A stretch of 64,000 nt of DNA, from NCBI RefSeq assembly GCF_007679965.1, contig NZ_VEHL01000003.1, positions 496,001-560,000 on the forward strand, in the 5' to 3' direction. The notes beneath the pieces are model-generated. The model did not search any database. It was not told where the DNA came from and saw only the letters and a program-made list of their open reading frames with translations. Below, in pieces: positions 50,175 through 58,609 of this stretch. Made by a program: the position numbers and the translations under genes. Source of the stretch: Bordetella genomosp. 13 (GTDB lineage: Bacteria; Pseudomonadota; Gammaproteobacteria; Burkholderiales; Burkholderiaceae_B). Each line of letters starts with the position of its first letter. Positions within the stretch are counted from its first letter, which is position 1.

Positions 50175-50305
50175 CGCGACCGGCGGGTCGATTGGCTCCG
50201 CCATGGCCACGTCCGTGGGCCGTTGCGGCCATACCACAGCACGGTCGGGCGAGTGCTCAAGGCCATCGTACAGGGCGTCGCGCCCGCCAGACGGCACCGG
50301 CAATT

Positions 50306-50338
50306 AAAAGGCCGGCAGCTCCGAGAGCTGCCGGCCTT
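50306..50338. terminator. Bidirectional terminator after oprM
   Basis: A perfect 14-bp G+C-rich stem (50308-50321 with 50325-50338, core GGCCGGCAGCT) has a three-base loop. On the minus strand it is followed by TTTTAATTG, so it ends the small membrane-protein gene best; on the plus strand it follows oprM by about 130 bases. Confidence 0.85.
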
Positions 50339-50360
50339 CGCATTTCCGTCTGGAAGTGGA

Positions 50361-50612
50361 TTAACCGCGGTTCTTGGTGAACAGGCCGACCACGAACAGC
50401 ACGATGATCGCGCCGATCACCGAGGCGATCCAGCCCGCCGGTTCGCCCTGCTGATACCAGCCCATCGCCTGGCCCAGATAGCCCGCCACGATCGAGCCCA
50501 CGATACCCAGGATCGTGGTCAGGATGATGCCCATGCTTTGCCGGCCGGGCATGATGGCGCGGGCGATCAACCCCACGATGAAACCGACGATGATCATGAT
50601 GATGAAGCCCAT
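50361..50612 (-). CDS. GlsB/YeaQ/YmgE family small membrane protein
   Basis: An 83-residue protein with three hydrophobic helices (MGFIIMIIVGFIVGLIARAI, then IGIILTTILGIVGSIVAGYL as read from MGIILTT, then WIASVIGAIIVLFVVGLFTK). The IARAIMPG and GxxGSxxAGYLG glycine patterns are typical of this stress-associated transglycosylase-associated family. Function in the membrane is not known in detail. An AGGAAAGGAGT Shine-Dalgarno precedes the ATG. Confidence 0.92.
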   Translation of the reverse strand: MGFIIMIIVGFIVGLIARAIMPGRQSMGIILTTILGIVGSIVAGYLGQAMGWYQQGEPAGWIASVIGAIIVLFVVGLFTKNRG

Positions 50613-50840
50613 GCGGCTACTCCTTTCCTAGAGGGGGAATGATTGAAATGATGATACCTATGGCCCTCGGCCGGAAGCTGTAACAACGCGTGCCGGTCGG
50701 GTACAAAGCCCGGACCATCGCGGCGTTGCGCGCTTTCGGCTCATCTGCGGCTCGGACGTACGACGGAACCGGACGCCGACCGAAGACCGCGCCTGCAGCA
50801 GCAAGATGCGATCCCGTCGGTCCAGGATGCTGTGTGTCCG

Positions 50841-51455
50841 TCAGTCGGCCGAGGCGATCAGTTGCTTCAGGTCGTGCACCATGGCGGTCACGGTGTCCGT
50901 GTCGGAGGCCAGCAGGCGAGCCCGGCCGCGCCCGTCGAAGATGTACACGCCACGGCTGTGCGTCACGTCGTACACGTCGGCGCTGTCGCCGGGGCGCGGT
51001 TTCTCGATCTGGTAGGCCACCCGGTAGCGCCGCGCGAGGTCGGCGATCTGCTTCTCGGTGCCGGTCAGGCCGATGGCCTGCTTGTTGAACGCATCCACGT
51101 AAGCCTGCAGCATGTCCGGCGTGTCGCGATGCGGATCCACGCTGACGAACACGATGCGCATCCGCTCGGCCTGATCGCCCAGCTGCTGGAGCACGGTGCT
51201 CAACTGGGCCATGGTGGTGGGGCAGATGTCGGGACAGCTGGCATAGCCGAAGAACAGCAGCACCGTCTTGCCGCGCAGCGAGTCGCTGGACACGCTCCTG
51301 CCGCCCGCGCCGGACAGCGTGAACTTCAGATCGGGCAGGTGCCCGCGCACGTTGTACAGCGACCAGTCGGCGGAACGCTCGCTGCACGCGGCCAGCAGCA
51401 CGCACAGGCCCAGCAGCAGGGCGCGGGCGAAGCGGGTACGGGCGGATTGCTGCAT
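50841..51455 (-). CDS. SCO1/SenC/PrrC family copper chaperone lipoprotein
   Basis: A 204-residue thioredoxin-fold lipoprotein. Lipobox LAAC places the lipidated Cys at 24. The copper ligands Cys74 and Cys78 (YASCPDICPTTMAQL) and the distal His166 (VTHSRGVYIFD) are all present. SCO proteins insert or maintain CuA in cytochrome c oxidase subunit II at the periplasmic face. No oxidase genes are adjacent. It is divergent from the HEPN-like cassette by 150 bases. Confidence 0.94.
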   Translation of the reverse strand: MQQSARTRFARALLLGLCVLLAACSERSADWSLYNVRGHLPDLKFTLSGAGGRSVSSDSLRGKTVLLFFGYASCPDICPTTMAQLSTVLQQLGDQAERMRIVFVSVDPHRDTPDMLQAYVDAFNKQAIGLTGTEKQIADLARRYRVAYQIEKPRPGDSADVYDVTHSRGVYIFDGRGRARLLASDTDTVTAMVHDLKQLIASAD

Positions 51456-51563
51456 GGGTCTCCCAAACGCAAGGACTGCGTCGTTGTTGTTTTGAGAGCC
51501 GCGCTCGCGGCCACGTAAAAGCGTCTGCGAAATTCGGACATCCGGCAGGCAGCCCAGGATTTA

Positions 51564-51569
51564 TATAAT
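51564..51569 (+). promoter_or_regulatory. Consensus -10 box upstream of the unknown two-gene cassette
   Basis: A perfect TATAAT in an A+T-rich stretch (TTTATATAATGATATC) lies 36 bases before the first ATG of the cassette. No good -35 is seen 17 bases upstream (TCCGGC). Confidence 0.5.
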
Positions 51570-51605
51570 GATATCGGCCTGACTGCCTAGGCTACGGGTC
51601 TCCAG

Positions 51606-52136
51606 ATGATTGGAATGCAAATGGTCGATTTCAGCGCGTTCAAGCGCCTCGTGGTTTCCCACGCTCAAAAGCAAGAGGTCGAATCGGCAGCGCCGGTCGA
51701 CTGGAATGCGCGCAGGCAATGGTGGATCCACAAGGTCGACGGCCTGTTGCAAGAGATCAGGGCGTGGCTCGGTTCGCTGGTCGACGATGGAACCATCGGC
51801 TTCGCGGTGCGTACCGTCACTGTCGACGAGCAGTACCTGGGCACCTACCAGATACAGGCCGCAACCCTGGATTACGCAGGGCAGAGCATGGAGATCCTGC
51901 CCGTCGGCTCTCTCGTGCTGGGCGGAGTCGGGCGTGTCGATGTCACGGGGCCGGCCGGCAAGGTGATGTTGATCCTGCTGACGCCGGACGACGACGCCCC
52001 GTCGGGACCGCCGCAGCTGGATTCCGCCGAATGGTTCACCACCTTGCCGCATGACCGGCTGTCCCAGACACGGCTGACCGAAGCCTTGTTCCAGCAGATG
52101 TTTCTGGAGCTTTTCGGCGTGGGAGACGAGCAGTGA
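51606..52136 (+). CDS. Hypothetical protein, first gene of a HEPN-like cassette
   Basis: Up to 176 residues (ATGs at 51606, 51615 and 51621; the last gives MVDFSAFKRLVVSHAQKQEV). I do not recognise the family. The N-terminal 60 residues look helical with Trp/Leu-rich positions (RRQWWIHKVDGLLQEIRAWL). The middle is beta-rich (TIGFAVRTVTVDEQYLGTYQ, MEILPVGSLVLGGVGRVDVT, KVMLILLTPDDDAP). There is no signal peptide or membrane segment. G+C is clearly lower than in the neighbours (67 of 120 bases in 51601-51720). It overlaps the next start by four bases, so the two proteins are probably made together. Confidence 0.75.
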   Translation: MIGMQMVDFSAFKRLVVSHAQKQEVESAAPVDWNARRQWWIHKVDGLLQEIRAWLGSLVDDGTIGFAVRTVTVDEQYLGTYQIQAATLDYAGQSMEILPVGSLVLGGVGRVDVTGPAGKVMLILLTPDDDAPSGPPQLDSAEWFTTLPHDRLSQTRLTEALFQQMFLELFGVGDEQ

Positions 52137-52753
52137 CGCCCCACGTACCGCGTTTGACGGTCAAAGGCATCGTTGGCCAGTATCAATGCGTCGAAGCCGG
52201 CTTGCGAAGGGAACGTGCGGCTGTCCTTGCCAGCCTGCCTCAAGGCAAGCGGCCGCCATACCTCATGCATGCCATTGCGCTCGGCGCTACGCCCGCGGAG
52301 ATCGAGGACTATTTCGAGCACTGCCGGTCCGAGGCGGAGCTTGCTTCCTGCCTGTTTCTGATCGCGGCCGCGGAGGCTCGGCTGCGGGATGATGCCCAGT
52401 GGCGTAGCAGCAGGCGGGCCAGCGATCTCGAGGGCCGGTTGGGACTGCTGTACGAGAAAGCCGATGTCACCTGGCAGGTCGCGCTGGACCAGTCGGGCAT
52501 CATCGAGGCGTGGAAAAACTTCCTGCATGCGACCAAGGATCTTGCGGAACTTGATCGATCCCGATGGGCGGGCCGCATCGGCAAGTTCAGGTCGATCCTG
52601 CAGTTGCGGCATTGGGTGGCGCATGGGCGCAATTGGCCCTTGAAAGCGAACCTCTGCGCGTGGTCCATCACCGAGGTCGCGAAGATCGTGGAAGACCTGT
52701 TCCAGGCCCTGAACGACATCGCCGGCCACGCCAAACTGCCCAGCGTGGCCTAG
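52133..52753 (+). CDS. Putative HEPN-domain protein (possible RNase), unknown function
   Basis: A 206-residue, mostly helical, soluble protein. An N-terminal region (about 1-60) is followed by ASCLFLIAAAEARLRDDAQW, whose Glu-x2-Leu-Arg helix resembles HEPN proteins. Near the C-terminus is LQLRHWVAHGRNW, where Arg159 and His164 have the R-x4-H spacing of the HEPN RNase active site; the usual Asn after Arg is His160. HEPN proteins often act as RNases in toxin-antitoxin or phage-defence systems. This assignment is an inference from motif spacing only. It is coupled to the upstream gene by an ATGA overlap. Only 90 bases separate it from the convergent oligopeptidase gene. Confidence 0.6.
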   Translation: MTPHVPRLTVKGIVGQYQCVEAGLRRERAAVLASLPQGKRPPYLMHAIALGATPAEIEDYFEHCRSEAELASCLFLIAAAEARLRDDAQWRSSRRASDLEGRLGLLYEKADVTWQVALDQSGIIEAWKNFLHATKDLAELDRSRWAGRIGKFRSILQLRHWVAHGRNWPLKANLCAWSITEVAKIVEDLFQALNDIAGHAKLPSVA

Positions 52754-52843
52754 GCGCCGAGGGGCGTCGGTGCCGATTCCGGCCGTCCGGCCTTCCTGCG
52801 GCGAACAGCCGCTCGGGCGGCCGTCCAGCCGGCAGCACAGCGA

Positions 52844-54919
52844 TCAGTGCGCCCCGATCGCTTCGCCCGCCATCCCGCTATGCCGCAACAGCGCATCGAT
52901 GCTCGGTTCGCGGCCGCGGAAGGCGCGGAACGAATCCGCCGCCGGACGCGCGCCGCCCACCGCCAGGATCTCGCGCTTGAAGCGCGCACCCGTGGCCGGG
53001 TCCAGCGTGCCGCCGGCGGCGGCATCGCCCGCGGCCTCTTCGAACGCCGCGTAGGCGTCGGCCGACAGCACTTCCGCCCATTTGTAACTGTAGTAGCCGG
53101 CGCCGTAGCCGCCCGCGAACAGGTGCGAGAACGCATGCGGCAGGCGATGCCATTCGGGCGGGAACAGCACGGCCACCTCCTGGCGCACCTGTTGCAACAG
53201 GCCCAGCACGTCGGCGATGGGCGTGGCGTCCGTGCGGGCATGCAGCAGCATGTCGAACAGGGCGAACTCGATCTGGCGCACGGTCTGCATGCCGCTCTGA
53301 TAGTTGCGGGCCGCCAGCAGGCGGTCGTACAGGTCGCGCGGCAGCGGCTGGTCGCTGTCCACGTGGGCGGACAACTGCTGCACCACCGACCATTCCCAGC
53401 AGAAGTTCTCCATGAACTGCGAGGGCAGTTCGATGGCGTCCCATTCGACGCTGGAGAACGCGGCGGCGCCGGGCTCGTCCACTTCGGACAGCAGCGCGTG
53501 CAGCGCGTGGCCGGTTTCGTGGAACAGCGTGATGACGTCGTCGTGCGTCAGCAGCGCGGCCTTGCCGCCATTGGGGCGGGCGAAGTTGCAGGTCAGGTAG
53601 GCCACGGGCGTCTGCAGGCGGCCCGACGTGACGCGGCGGGTGCGCTCGCTGTCGACCCAGGCGCCGCTCTGCTTGCCCGCGCGGGCATACAGGTCCAGGT
53701 ACAGGTGACCGATCAGGTCGCCCGCCGGCGTCTCCACCCGCACGCCACGCACGTCGGCATGCCAGGACGACACCGGCACTTCGCGCAGCCGCACGTCGAA
53801 CAGGGTCTCGATCACCTGGTACAGGCCCGACAGCACGCGCGGCTCGGTGAAGTACTGCTTGATCTCGTCCTCGGAGTAGGCATAGCGCGATTCGCGCAGG
53901 CGCTCCGAGGCGTAGGGCACGTCCCAGGGTTGCAGGTCGGTCATGCCCAGTTCGGTGGCCGCGTAGGCGCGCAGCTCGGCCAGGTCGCGCTGCGCGTAGG
54001 GCTTGGCGCGCGCGGCCAGGTCGCGCAGGAAGGCGGTGACTTCGCCGGCGTCGCGCGCCATGCGGGTCTGCAGCCGCAGCTCGGCGAAATGGCCGTACCC
54101 CAGCAGCGAGGCCTCTTCGGCGCGCAGGGCCAGCAGTTCCTCGATCAGCGGCGAATTGTCCAGCTCGGCCTTGCCGTGCTCGGACGCCACCGTGCCGTAG
54201 GCGCGGTACAGCGTGGCGCGCAGCTCGCGGTCGCGCGCATACTGCATCACGGGCAGGTAGCACGGCATCTTCAGCGTCAGCATCCAGCCGGGCTTGCCGT
54301 CGGCCTCGGCCGCCTGGCGGGCGGCGTCCAGCACGTCGGCGGGCAGGCCGGCCAGGCGGGATTCGTCCTCGACGATGAGCGACCAGGCATCGATGGCGTC
54401 CAGCACGTTCTCCGAGAACTTCTGCGACACCTGCGCCTCGCGTTCCGAATTCTGGGCATAGCGTTCGCGCGCCTCGCCCTGCAATTCGACGCCGCTCAGG
54501 CGGAAGTCACGCAGGGCCAGTTCGATCACACGGCGGCGCACCGGCGACCAGGATGCGAAATCGGCGGCGGCGTGCAGGCGTTGGTACTGGCGGTACAGCC
54601 CTTCGTGCAAGCCCACCCAGGTCGAGAACTCGGTGACCTTGGGCAGGGCGGCGTTGTAGACCTCGCGCAGCTCGGGCGTGTTGACCACGGCGTTCAGGTG
54701 GCCGGCGACCGACCAGGCGCGCCACAGGCGCTCGGTGGCGGTGTCCAGCGGTTCGACCACGGCTTCCCAGGTGGCGGGCAGGTCGGGCGAGGCCGCCTGC
54801 TCCACCGCCTGGCGCGCGATCTCCAGCAGTTCGTCGACCGCGGGCACGATGTGCGCGGGCTTGACGCTGGCATAGTCCACCAGGTCGGATACGGGAGCGA
54901 GCAGGGGGTTGGAAGTCAT
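52844..54919 (-). CDS. prlC: Oligopeptidase A (M3 zinc metallopeptidase)
   Basis: A 691-residue cytoplasmic thimet-type peptidase starting at ATG 54919 (MTSNPLLAPVSDLVDYASVK). The zinc site is FHETGHALHALLSE (HExxH), with the third-ligand Glu region EWDAIELPSQFMENFCWEWS. The C-terminal FAGGYGAGYYSYKWAEVLSA is the M3 substrate loop. It degrades signal peptides and other oligopeptides. It is separated from folD upstream by 166 bases, so it probably has its own promoter. Confidence 0.95.
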   Translation of the reverse strand: MTSNPLLAPVSDLVDYASVKPAHIVPAVDELLEIARQAVEQAASPDLPATWEAVVEPLDTATERLWRAWSVAGHLNAVVNTPELREVYNAALPKVTEFSTWVGLHEGLYRQYQRLHAAADFASWSPVRRRVIELALRDFRLSGVELQGEARERYAQNSEREAQVSQKFSENVLDAIDAWSLIVEDESRLAGLPADVLDAARQAAEADGKPGWMLTLKMPCYLPVMQYARDRELRATLYRAYGTVASEHGKAELDNSPLIEELLALRAEEASLLGYGHFAELRLQTRMARDAGEVTAFLRDLAARAKPYAQRDLAELRAYAATELGMTDLQPWDVPYASERLRESRYAYSEDEIKQYFTEPRVLSGLYQVIETLFDVRLREVPVSSWHADVRGVRVETPAGDLIGHLYLDLYARAGKQSGAWVDSERTRRVTSGRLQTPVAYLTCNFARPNGGKAALLTHDDVITLFHETGHALHALLSEVDEPGAAAFSSVEWDAIELPSQFMENFCWEWSVVQQLSAHVDSDQPLPRDLYDRLLAARNYQSGMQTVRQIEFALFDMLLHARTDATPIADVLGLLQQVRQEVAVLFPPEWHRLPHAFSHLFAGGYGAGYYSYKWAEVLSADAYAAFEEAAGDAAAGGTLDPATGARFKREILAVGGARPAADSFRAFRGREPSIDALLRHSGMAGEAIGAH

Positions 54920-55085
54920 CGCGGCCTCGGCGGCAGGAAATAGGGTGTGGATCCCAGATGGGGACGGGCGCGCATAACGCAAGACTGGCGGCGCGCCGTC
55001 GGGCGAACGATACCGTCTTGCAAAGGCCGTGGGAACGAGGGCGGCGGCGCACCTGCGCGCGCCGCCCCGCAGCGGCCGGCGGAGG

Positions 55086-55946
55086 TTACGCGGCCACGCC
55101 GGCGGCGCGTTCGGCCGCCTCGATGGTGTTGACCAGCAGCATGGCGATAGTCATGGGACCCACGCCGCCCGGCACCGGGGTGATGGCGCCGGCCACCTGG
55201 CTGGCCGAGGCGTAGTCCACGTCGCCGCGCAGCTTGCCGTCGTCGCCGCGGTTGATGCCCACGTCGATGACCACCGCGCCCGGCTTGACCATGCTGCCGT
55301 CGACCATGCCGGCGCGGCCGGTGGCGACCACCAGCACGTCGGCGCGGCGGGTCTGCGCACCCAGGTCGCGGGTCTTGGAATTGCACAGCGTGACGGTGGC
55401 GCCGGCCTGCAGCAGCAGCATGGCCATGGGCTTGCCCACGATGTTGCTGGCGCCGACCACCACGGCCTCGGCCCCGCGCAACGGCACGCCCTCGGACTCG
55501 AGCATCTTCATCACGCCGTAGGGCGTGCACGGGCGGAACAGCGGCTGGCCCGTCATGAGCAGGCCGGCGTTGCTGATGTGGAAGCCGTCCACGTCCTTCT
55601 CGGCGGCGATGGCCTCGATGACCTTGTGCGAATCGATGTGCCTGGGCAGCGGCAACTGCACCAGAATGCCGTGGATGGCGGGGTCCTGATTGAGGCGATC
55701 GATGTGGGACAGCAGTTCGGCCTCGGTCATGTCGGCCGGATACTGTTCCTTGATGGAGTGCAGGCCCGCCTTCTCGCAGGCGGCTACCTTGTTGCGGACA
55801 TACACCTGCGAGGCAGGGTCCTCGCCTACCAGCACGACGGCAAGGCCGGGCCGGACACCGCGTTCGGCCAGTTTACGGGCACGTTCCGCGACTTCTTCGC
55901 GGATGCGTGCGGAAAGCGCGTTGCCATCAATAATGCGTGCGGTCAT
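55086..55946 (-). CDS. folD: Bifunctional methylenetetrahydrofolate dehydrogenase/cyclohydrolase
   Basis: A 286-residue cytoplasmic enzyme interconverting 5,10-methylene- and 10-formyl-tetrahydrofolate with NADP+. It has [20 protein letters not shown] (catalytic Lys in YVRNK), [40 protein letters not shown], the nucleotide-binding [20 protein letters not shown] and [17 protein letters not shown]. Its start overlaps the stop of the response-regulator gene (ATGA), so it is translationally coupled to a two-component system. Confidence 0.96.
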   Translation of the reverse strand: MTARIIDGNALSARIREEVAERARKLAERGVRPGLAVVLVGEDPASQVYVRNKVAACEKAGLHSIKEQYPADMTEAELLSHIDRLNQDPAIHGILVQLPLPRHIDSHKVIEAIAAEKDVDGFHISNAGLLMTGQPLFRPCTPYGVMKMLESEGVPLRGAEAVVVGASNIVGKPMAMLLLQAGATVTLCNSKTRDLGAQTRRADVLVVATGRAGMVDGSMVKPGAVVIDVGINRGDDGKLRGDVDYASASQVAGAITPVPGGVGPMTIAMLLVNTIEAAERAAGVAA

Positions 55947-56569
55947 GCATGAGCCTCGGGTTTTGCCAGGGCCACCTTCATCAGGTCGGCCACGGTGGTG
56001 ACTTCCAGTTTTTCCATGATGTTGGCGCGGTGCGCCTCGACGGTCTTGATGCTGATGCCGAGGTCGTCGGCGATCTGCTTGTTCAGGCGGCCGGCGACGA
56101 TGCGCTCGAGCACCTGCTGTTCGCGCGCGGTCAGGCGGGCGAGCATGGCTTCGTGGTCCTTCTGCGCCTGGAACTTGCTGACGCGCTGCACCGCCTGCTC
56201 CAGCATGCGGGCGACGATCTCGCGCAAGTCGGCCTCGTTGAAGGGCTTTTCCAGGAAGTCGATGGCGCCTTTCTTCATCGTGGACACGGCCATGGGCACG
56301 TCGCCGTGGCCAGTGATGAAGACGATGGGCAGCGGCGCGTTGCGCGCGATCAACTGTTCCTGCAGCTCCAGGCCGCTCATGCCGGGCATGCGCACGTCGG
56401 CGATCAGCACGCCGACTTGCGAGGCGTCGTATTCGTCCAGGAAGGTCTCGCCGCTGGAATAGGCGCGCACGCGGTAGCCGTTGGCCTCCAGGAGCCAGCG
56501 CAGCGAATCGCGCACGGCTTCGTCGTCGTCAACGATGAAGACCGTGCTGGACAGGTGGGGCGTATTCAT
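55943..56569 (-). CDS. FixJ/NarL-type response regulator
   Basis: A 208-residue regulator. The receiver domain has acidic DDD (14-16), phospho-acceptor Asp58 ([12 protein letters not shown]), Thr in VFITGHGD and Lys in FLEKPF, which is the FixJ pattern. The C-terminal LuxR-type HTH ([40 protein letters not shown]) binds DNA. It is encoded between its cognate sensor kinase (overlap four bases) and folD (overlap four bases). Target genes are unknown; the divergent aceE promoter is an obvious candidate. Confidence 0.95.
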   Translation of the reverse strand: MNTPHLSSTVFIVDDDEAVRDSLRWLLEANGYRVRAYSSGETFLDEYDASQVGVLIADVRMPGMSGLELQEQLIARNAPLPIVFITGHGDVPMAVSTMKKGAIDFLEKPFNEADLREIVARMLEQAVQRVSKFQAQKDHEAMLARLTAREQQVLERIVAGRLNKQIADDLGISIKTVEAHRANIMEKLEVTTVADLMKVALAKPEAHA

Positions 56570-58317
56570 GCGTGCAACTCCTCGGACTGTTCATTGGGCG
56601 TTTGCGTTTGGGGCGCGGCGCAGGGCAGGGTGAACCGGAAGATGGTGCCCCCGGCCGGATTCGGGTCGGCCCACAGGCGACCATGATGCGACTCGATAAT
56701 GGTACGGCAAATGTTCAGCCCCATGCCCAGGCCCTGGGTCTTGGTGCTGAAGAAGGGTTCGAACAGGCGCTCGGGCTCGGCCAGGCCGTGGCCGCGGTCG
56801 ACCACGGCGACCTCGATGTGCTGCTCGTGCAGGATCACGGCGACCTTCAGCTCGTCGGACTCGCTGTGCTCCATGGCTTCCAGGCCGTTCTTCAGCAGGT
56901 TCAGCAGCACCTGCTCGATGAGGATGGGGTCGGCCAGCACCTCGGGCGCGTTGGAGGGCACGAAGCTCTCGATGCGGATGCGGCGCTTGCGCGCGTCGAT
57001 CTCGGCGAAGCCGATGGCATTGTCGACGATGCCGCGGATGGCCACGCGCTGGCGGCGCGGTTCGCTGCGCTTCACGAATTCACGGATGCGGCTGATGATC
57101 TTGCCGGCGCGCTCGGCCTGCGAGGCGGCCTTCTCCAGGGCGGGCAGCAGCATGTTGGGGCTGGTGTGGCCGGCCTTGACCAGGGCCACCGCGCCCATGC
57201 TGTAGTTGGCGATGGCCGTCAGCGGCTGGTTCAGCTCGTGCGCCAGCGACGACGCCATCTCGCCCATGGTGGTCAGGCGGCTGGTCAGCTGGATCTTCTC
57301 CTGCTGCACGCGCGAGGCCTCTTCATGGGTGCGGCGCTCGGTGATGTCGCGCGCCACCTGCATGCGCACGCGCCGTCCGTCGGTCCAGGCCAGCATGCGG
57401 TGATGCACCTCGAACCAGCGCTGCACCGAGGGCGAGAACACCTCGACCGACTCGTCGGTGAAGCGGCCGCGGCGGCCGGCCAGCAGCTCGTCGTGGCCGC
57501 CCGTCTGCGCGCCGAACACGCGGCGGTAGGTGCGGTTGGCGAAAAGCAGTTCCAGTCCGTCGTGCGTGTCGGCCGTGACAGAGATGGCGTCGTCCAGGCC
57601 TTCCAGCACGGTCATGAAGCGCTCGTGCGCGGCGGTGAGAGCCTCGCGGATGCGCTTGGATTCGGTGATGTCGGTCATGGAGGTCATCCAGCCGATCTGG
57701 TTGCCGTTGGGGTCCAGCAGCGGCGAGACGTACATGCGGGACGTGAAGCGCGAGCCGTCGCGGCGCTGCGCCTCGACCTCCAGACCGCTGCTGGGCGTCT
57801 TGCCGGACAGCAGCACGTCGAGGGTATGCTGGTGCTGCTCGTGGCGGCCCGGCACCCAGTACGGAAAGGGCGGGCTGCGGCCGATCAGGTCGGCCTCGTT
57901 CCAGCCGATCATGCGGCAGAAGGCGGGATTGACGTAGGCGATGCGGCCTTCCATGTCGATCACGCGCATGCCGGTGGACATGGAGTTCTCCATGGCGCGC
58001 CGGAACCCGGTCTCGGCGATCAGCGCGGCCTCGGCCTCGGAGCGGAACCCGGTATAGCGCCACAGCATCAACAGGCTGATGATGATGACGCCCGACAGCG
58101 CCAGCACCACCCAGATCAGCCGCTGCTGGCGCAGTTCCTGGTCGATGGTGACGAACATCACGCTGTCGTCGTGGATGCGCTGCAGCCAGAAGAAAACGCC
58201 CATTACGCACAGGTACGAAATGAGCACGAGCACGGGCGTGAGCCAATACAGGCCGCGCCGGCGCAGGCGGGCATGGTCGTGGAACGACACCGGGATGTTG
58301 GATTTTGCGCTGGACAT
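56566..58317 (-). CDS. PAS-domain sensor histidine kinase
   Basis: A 583-residue kinase starting at ATG 58317, which has AGGA six bases upstream. Two membrane helices (about 23-46 and 67-90) enclose a loop of only about 20 residues. A first PAS domain follows ([40 protein letters not shown]), then a second PAS-like domain ([20 protein letters not shown]). The FixL-type kinase core has [20 protein letters not shown] (phospho-His), [13 protein letters not shown] (N box) and [20 protein letters not shown] (G boxes). Signal input is probably cytoplasmic or within the membrane rather than periplasmic. Its partner regulator is the next gene. Confidence 0.95.
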   Translation of the reverse strand: MSSAKSNIPVSFHDHARLRRRGLYWLTPVLVLISYLCVMGVFFWLQRIHDDSVMFVTIDQELRQQRLIWVVLALSGVIIISLLMLWRYTGFRSEAEAALIAETGFRRAMENSMSTGMRVIDMEGRIAYVNPAFCRMIGWNEADLIGRSPPFPYWVPGRHEQHQHTLDVLLSGKTPSSGLEVEAQRRDGSRFTSRMYVSPLLDPNGNQIGWMTSMTDITESKRIREALTAAHERFMTVLEGLDDAISVTADTHDGLELLFANRTYRRVFGAQTGGHDELLAGRRGRFTDESVEVFSPSVQRWFEVHHRMLAWTDGRRVRMQVARDITERRTHEEASRVQQEKIQLTSRLTTMGEMASSLAHELNQPLTAIANYSMGAVALVKAGHTSPNMLLPALEKAASQAERAGKIISRIREFVKRSEPRRQRVAIRGIVDNAIGFAEIDARKRRIRIESFVPSNAPEVLADPILIEQVLLNLLKNGLEAMEHSESDELKVAVILHEQHIEVAVVDRGHGLAEPERLFEPFFSTKTQGLGMGLNICRTIIESHHGRLWADPNPAGGTIFRFTLPCAAPQTQTPNEQSEELHA

Positions 58318-58405
58318 GAATTCCTGACGTGAGTGCGGCATTTTAGTGCGGGTTCGCGCAAGCGTCCCCGCGCACGTCACGGGATTGCCGTACGTATTCG
58401 CCGAA

Positions 58406-58422
58406 ATTCCATATTATGAAAT
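58406..58422. promoter_or_regulatory. Near-perfect 17-bp palindrome between the sensor kinase and aceE
   Basis: ATTCCATATTATGAAAT is self-complementary except for one pair of positions and the central base. It sits in the A+T-rich part of the divergent gap, 42 bases upstream of the aceE -35. Its size and TTCCATA/TATGAAA arms are reminiscent of IclR- or GntR-type operators; the cognate regulator is not identified here. Confidence 0.6.
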
Positions 58423-58447
58423 GCCGTACCGCAACATGAAATTTTCC

Positions 58448-58476
58448 TTGCGACAGGGTAGTCTTCTTCCTAGAAT
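58448..58476 (+). promoter_or_regulatory. Sigma-70-type promoter for the pyruvate dehydrogenase operon
   Basis: TTGCGA (58448-58453) and TAGAAT (58471-58476) are separated by exactly 17 bases, each hexamer close to consensus. The predicted transcription start is near 58483, leaving a leader of about 125 bases before aceE. Confidence 0.65.
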
Positions 58477-58609
58477 GCCGGTTTTCGGCAAGTCCGAGGC
58501 AGGACGCTGCTCGTGTATCGCACGATGCGCGCTCTCCTGTCCGCAGTGAACGCCGCGCGCATTGGTTTACCGGCCAGGCGCGCTTCGAACCCCTACCAGG
58601 AGACAGCAG

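Noticed and set aside
50617..51405. 262-codon minus-strand frame overlapping the SCO gene
   Set aside because: The overlapping frame at 50841-51455 has a lipobox, CPDIC and the copper His; this frame has none.
52133..52753. Classical HEPN/MNT toxin-antitoxin pair
   Set aside because: The partner protein at 51606 shows no GSxxRG-type nucleotidyltransferase motif, so only the HEPN-like part is proposed.
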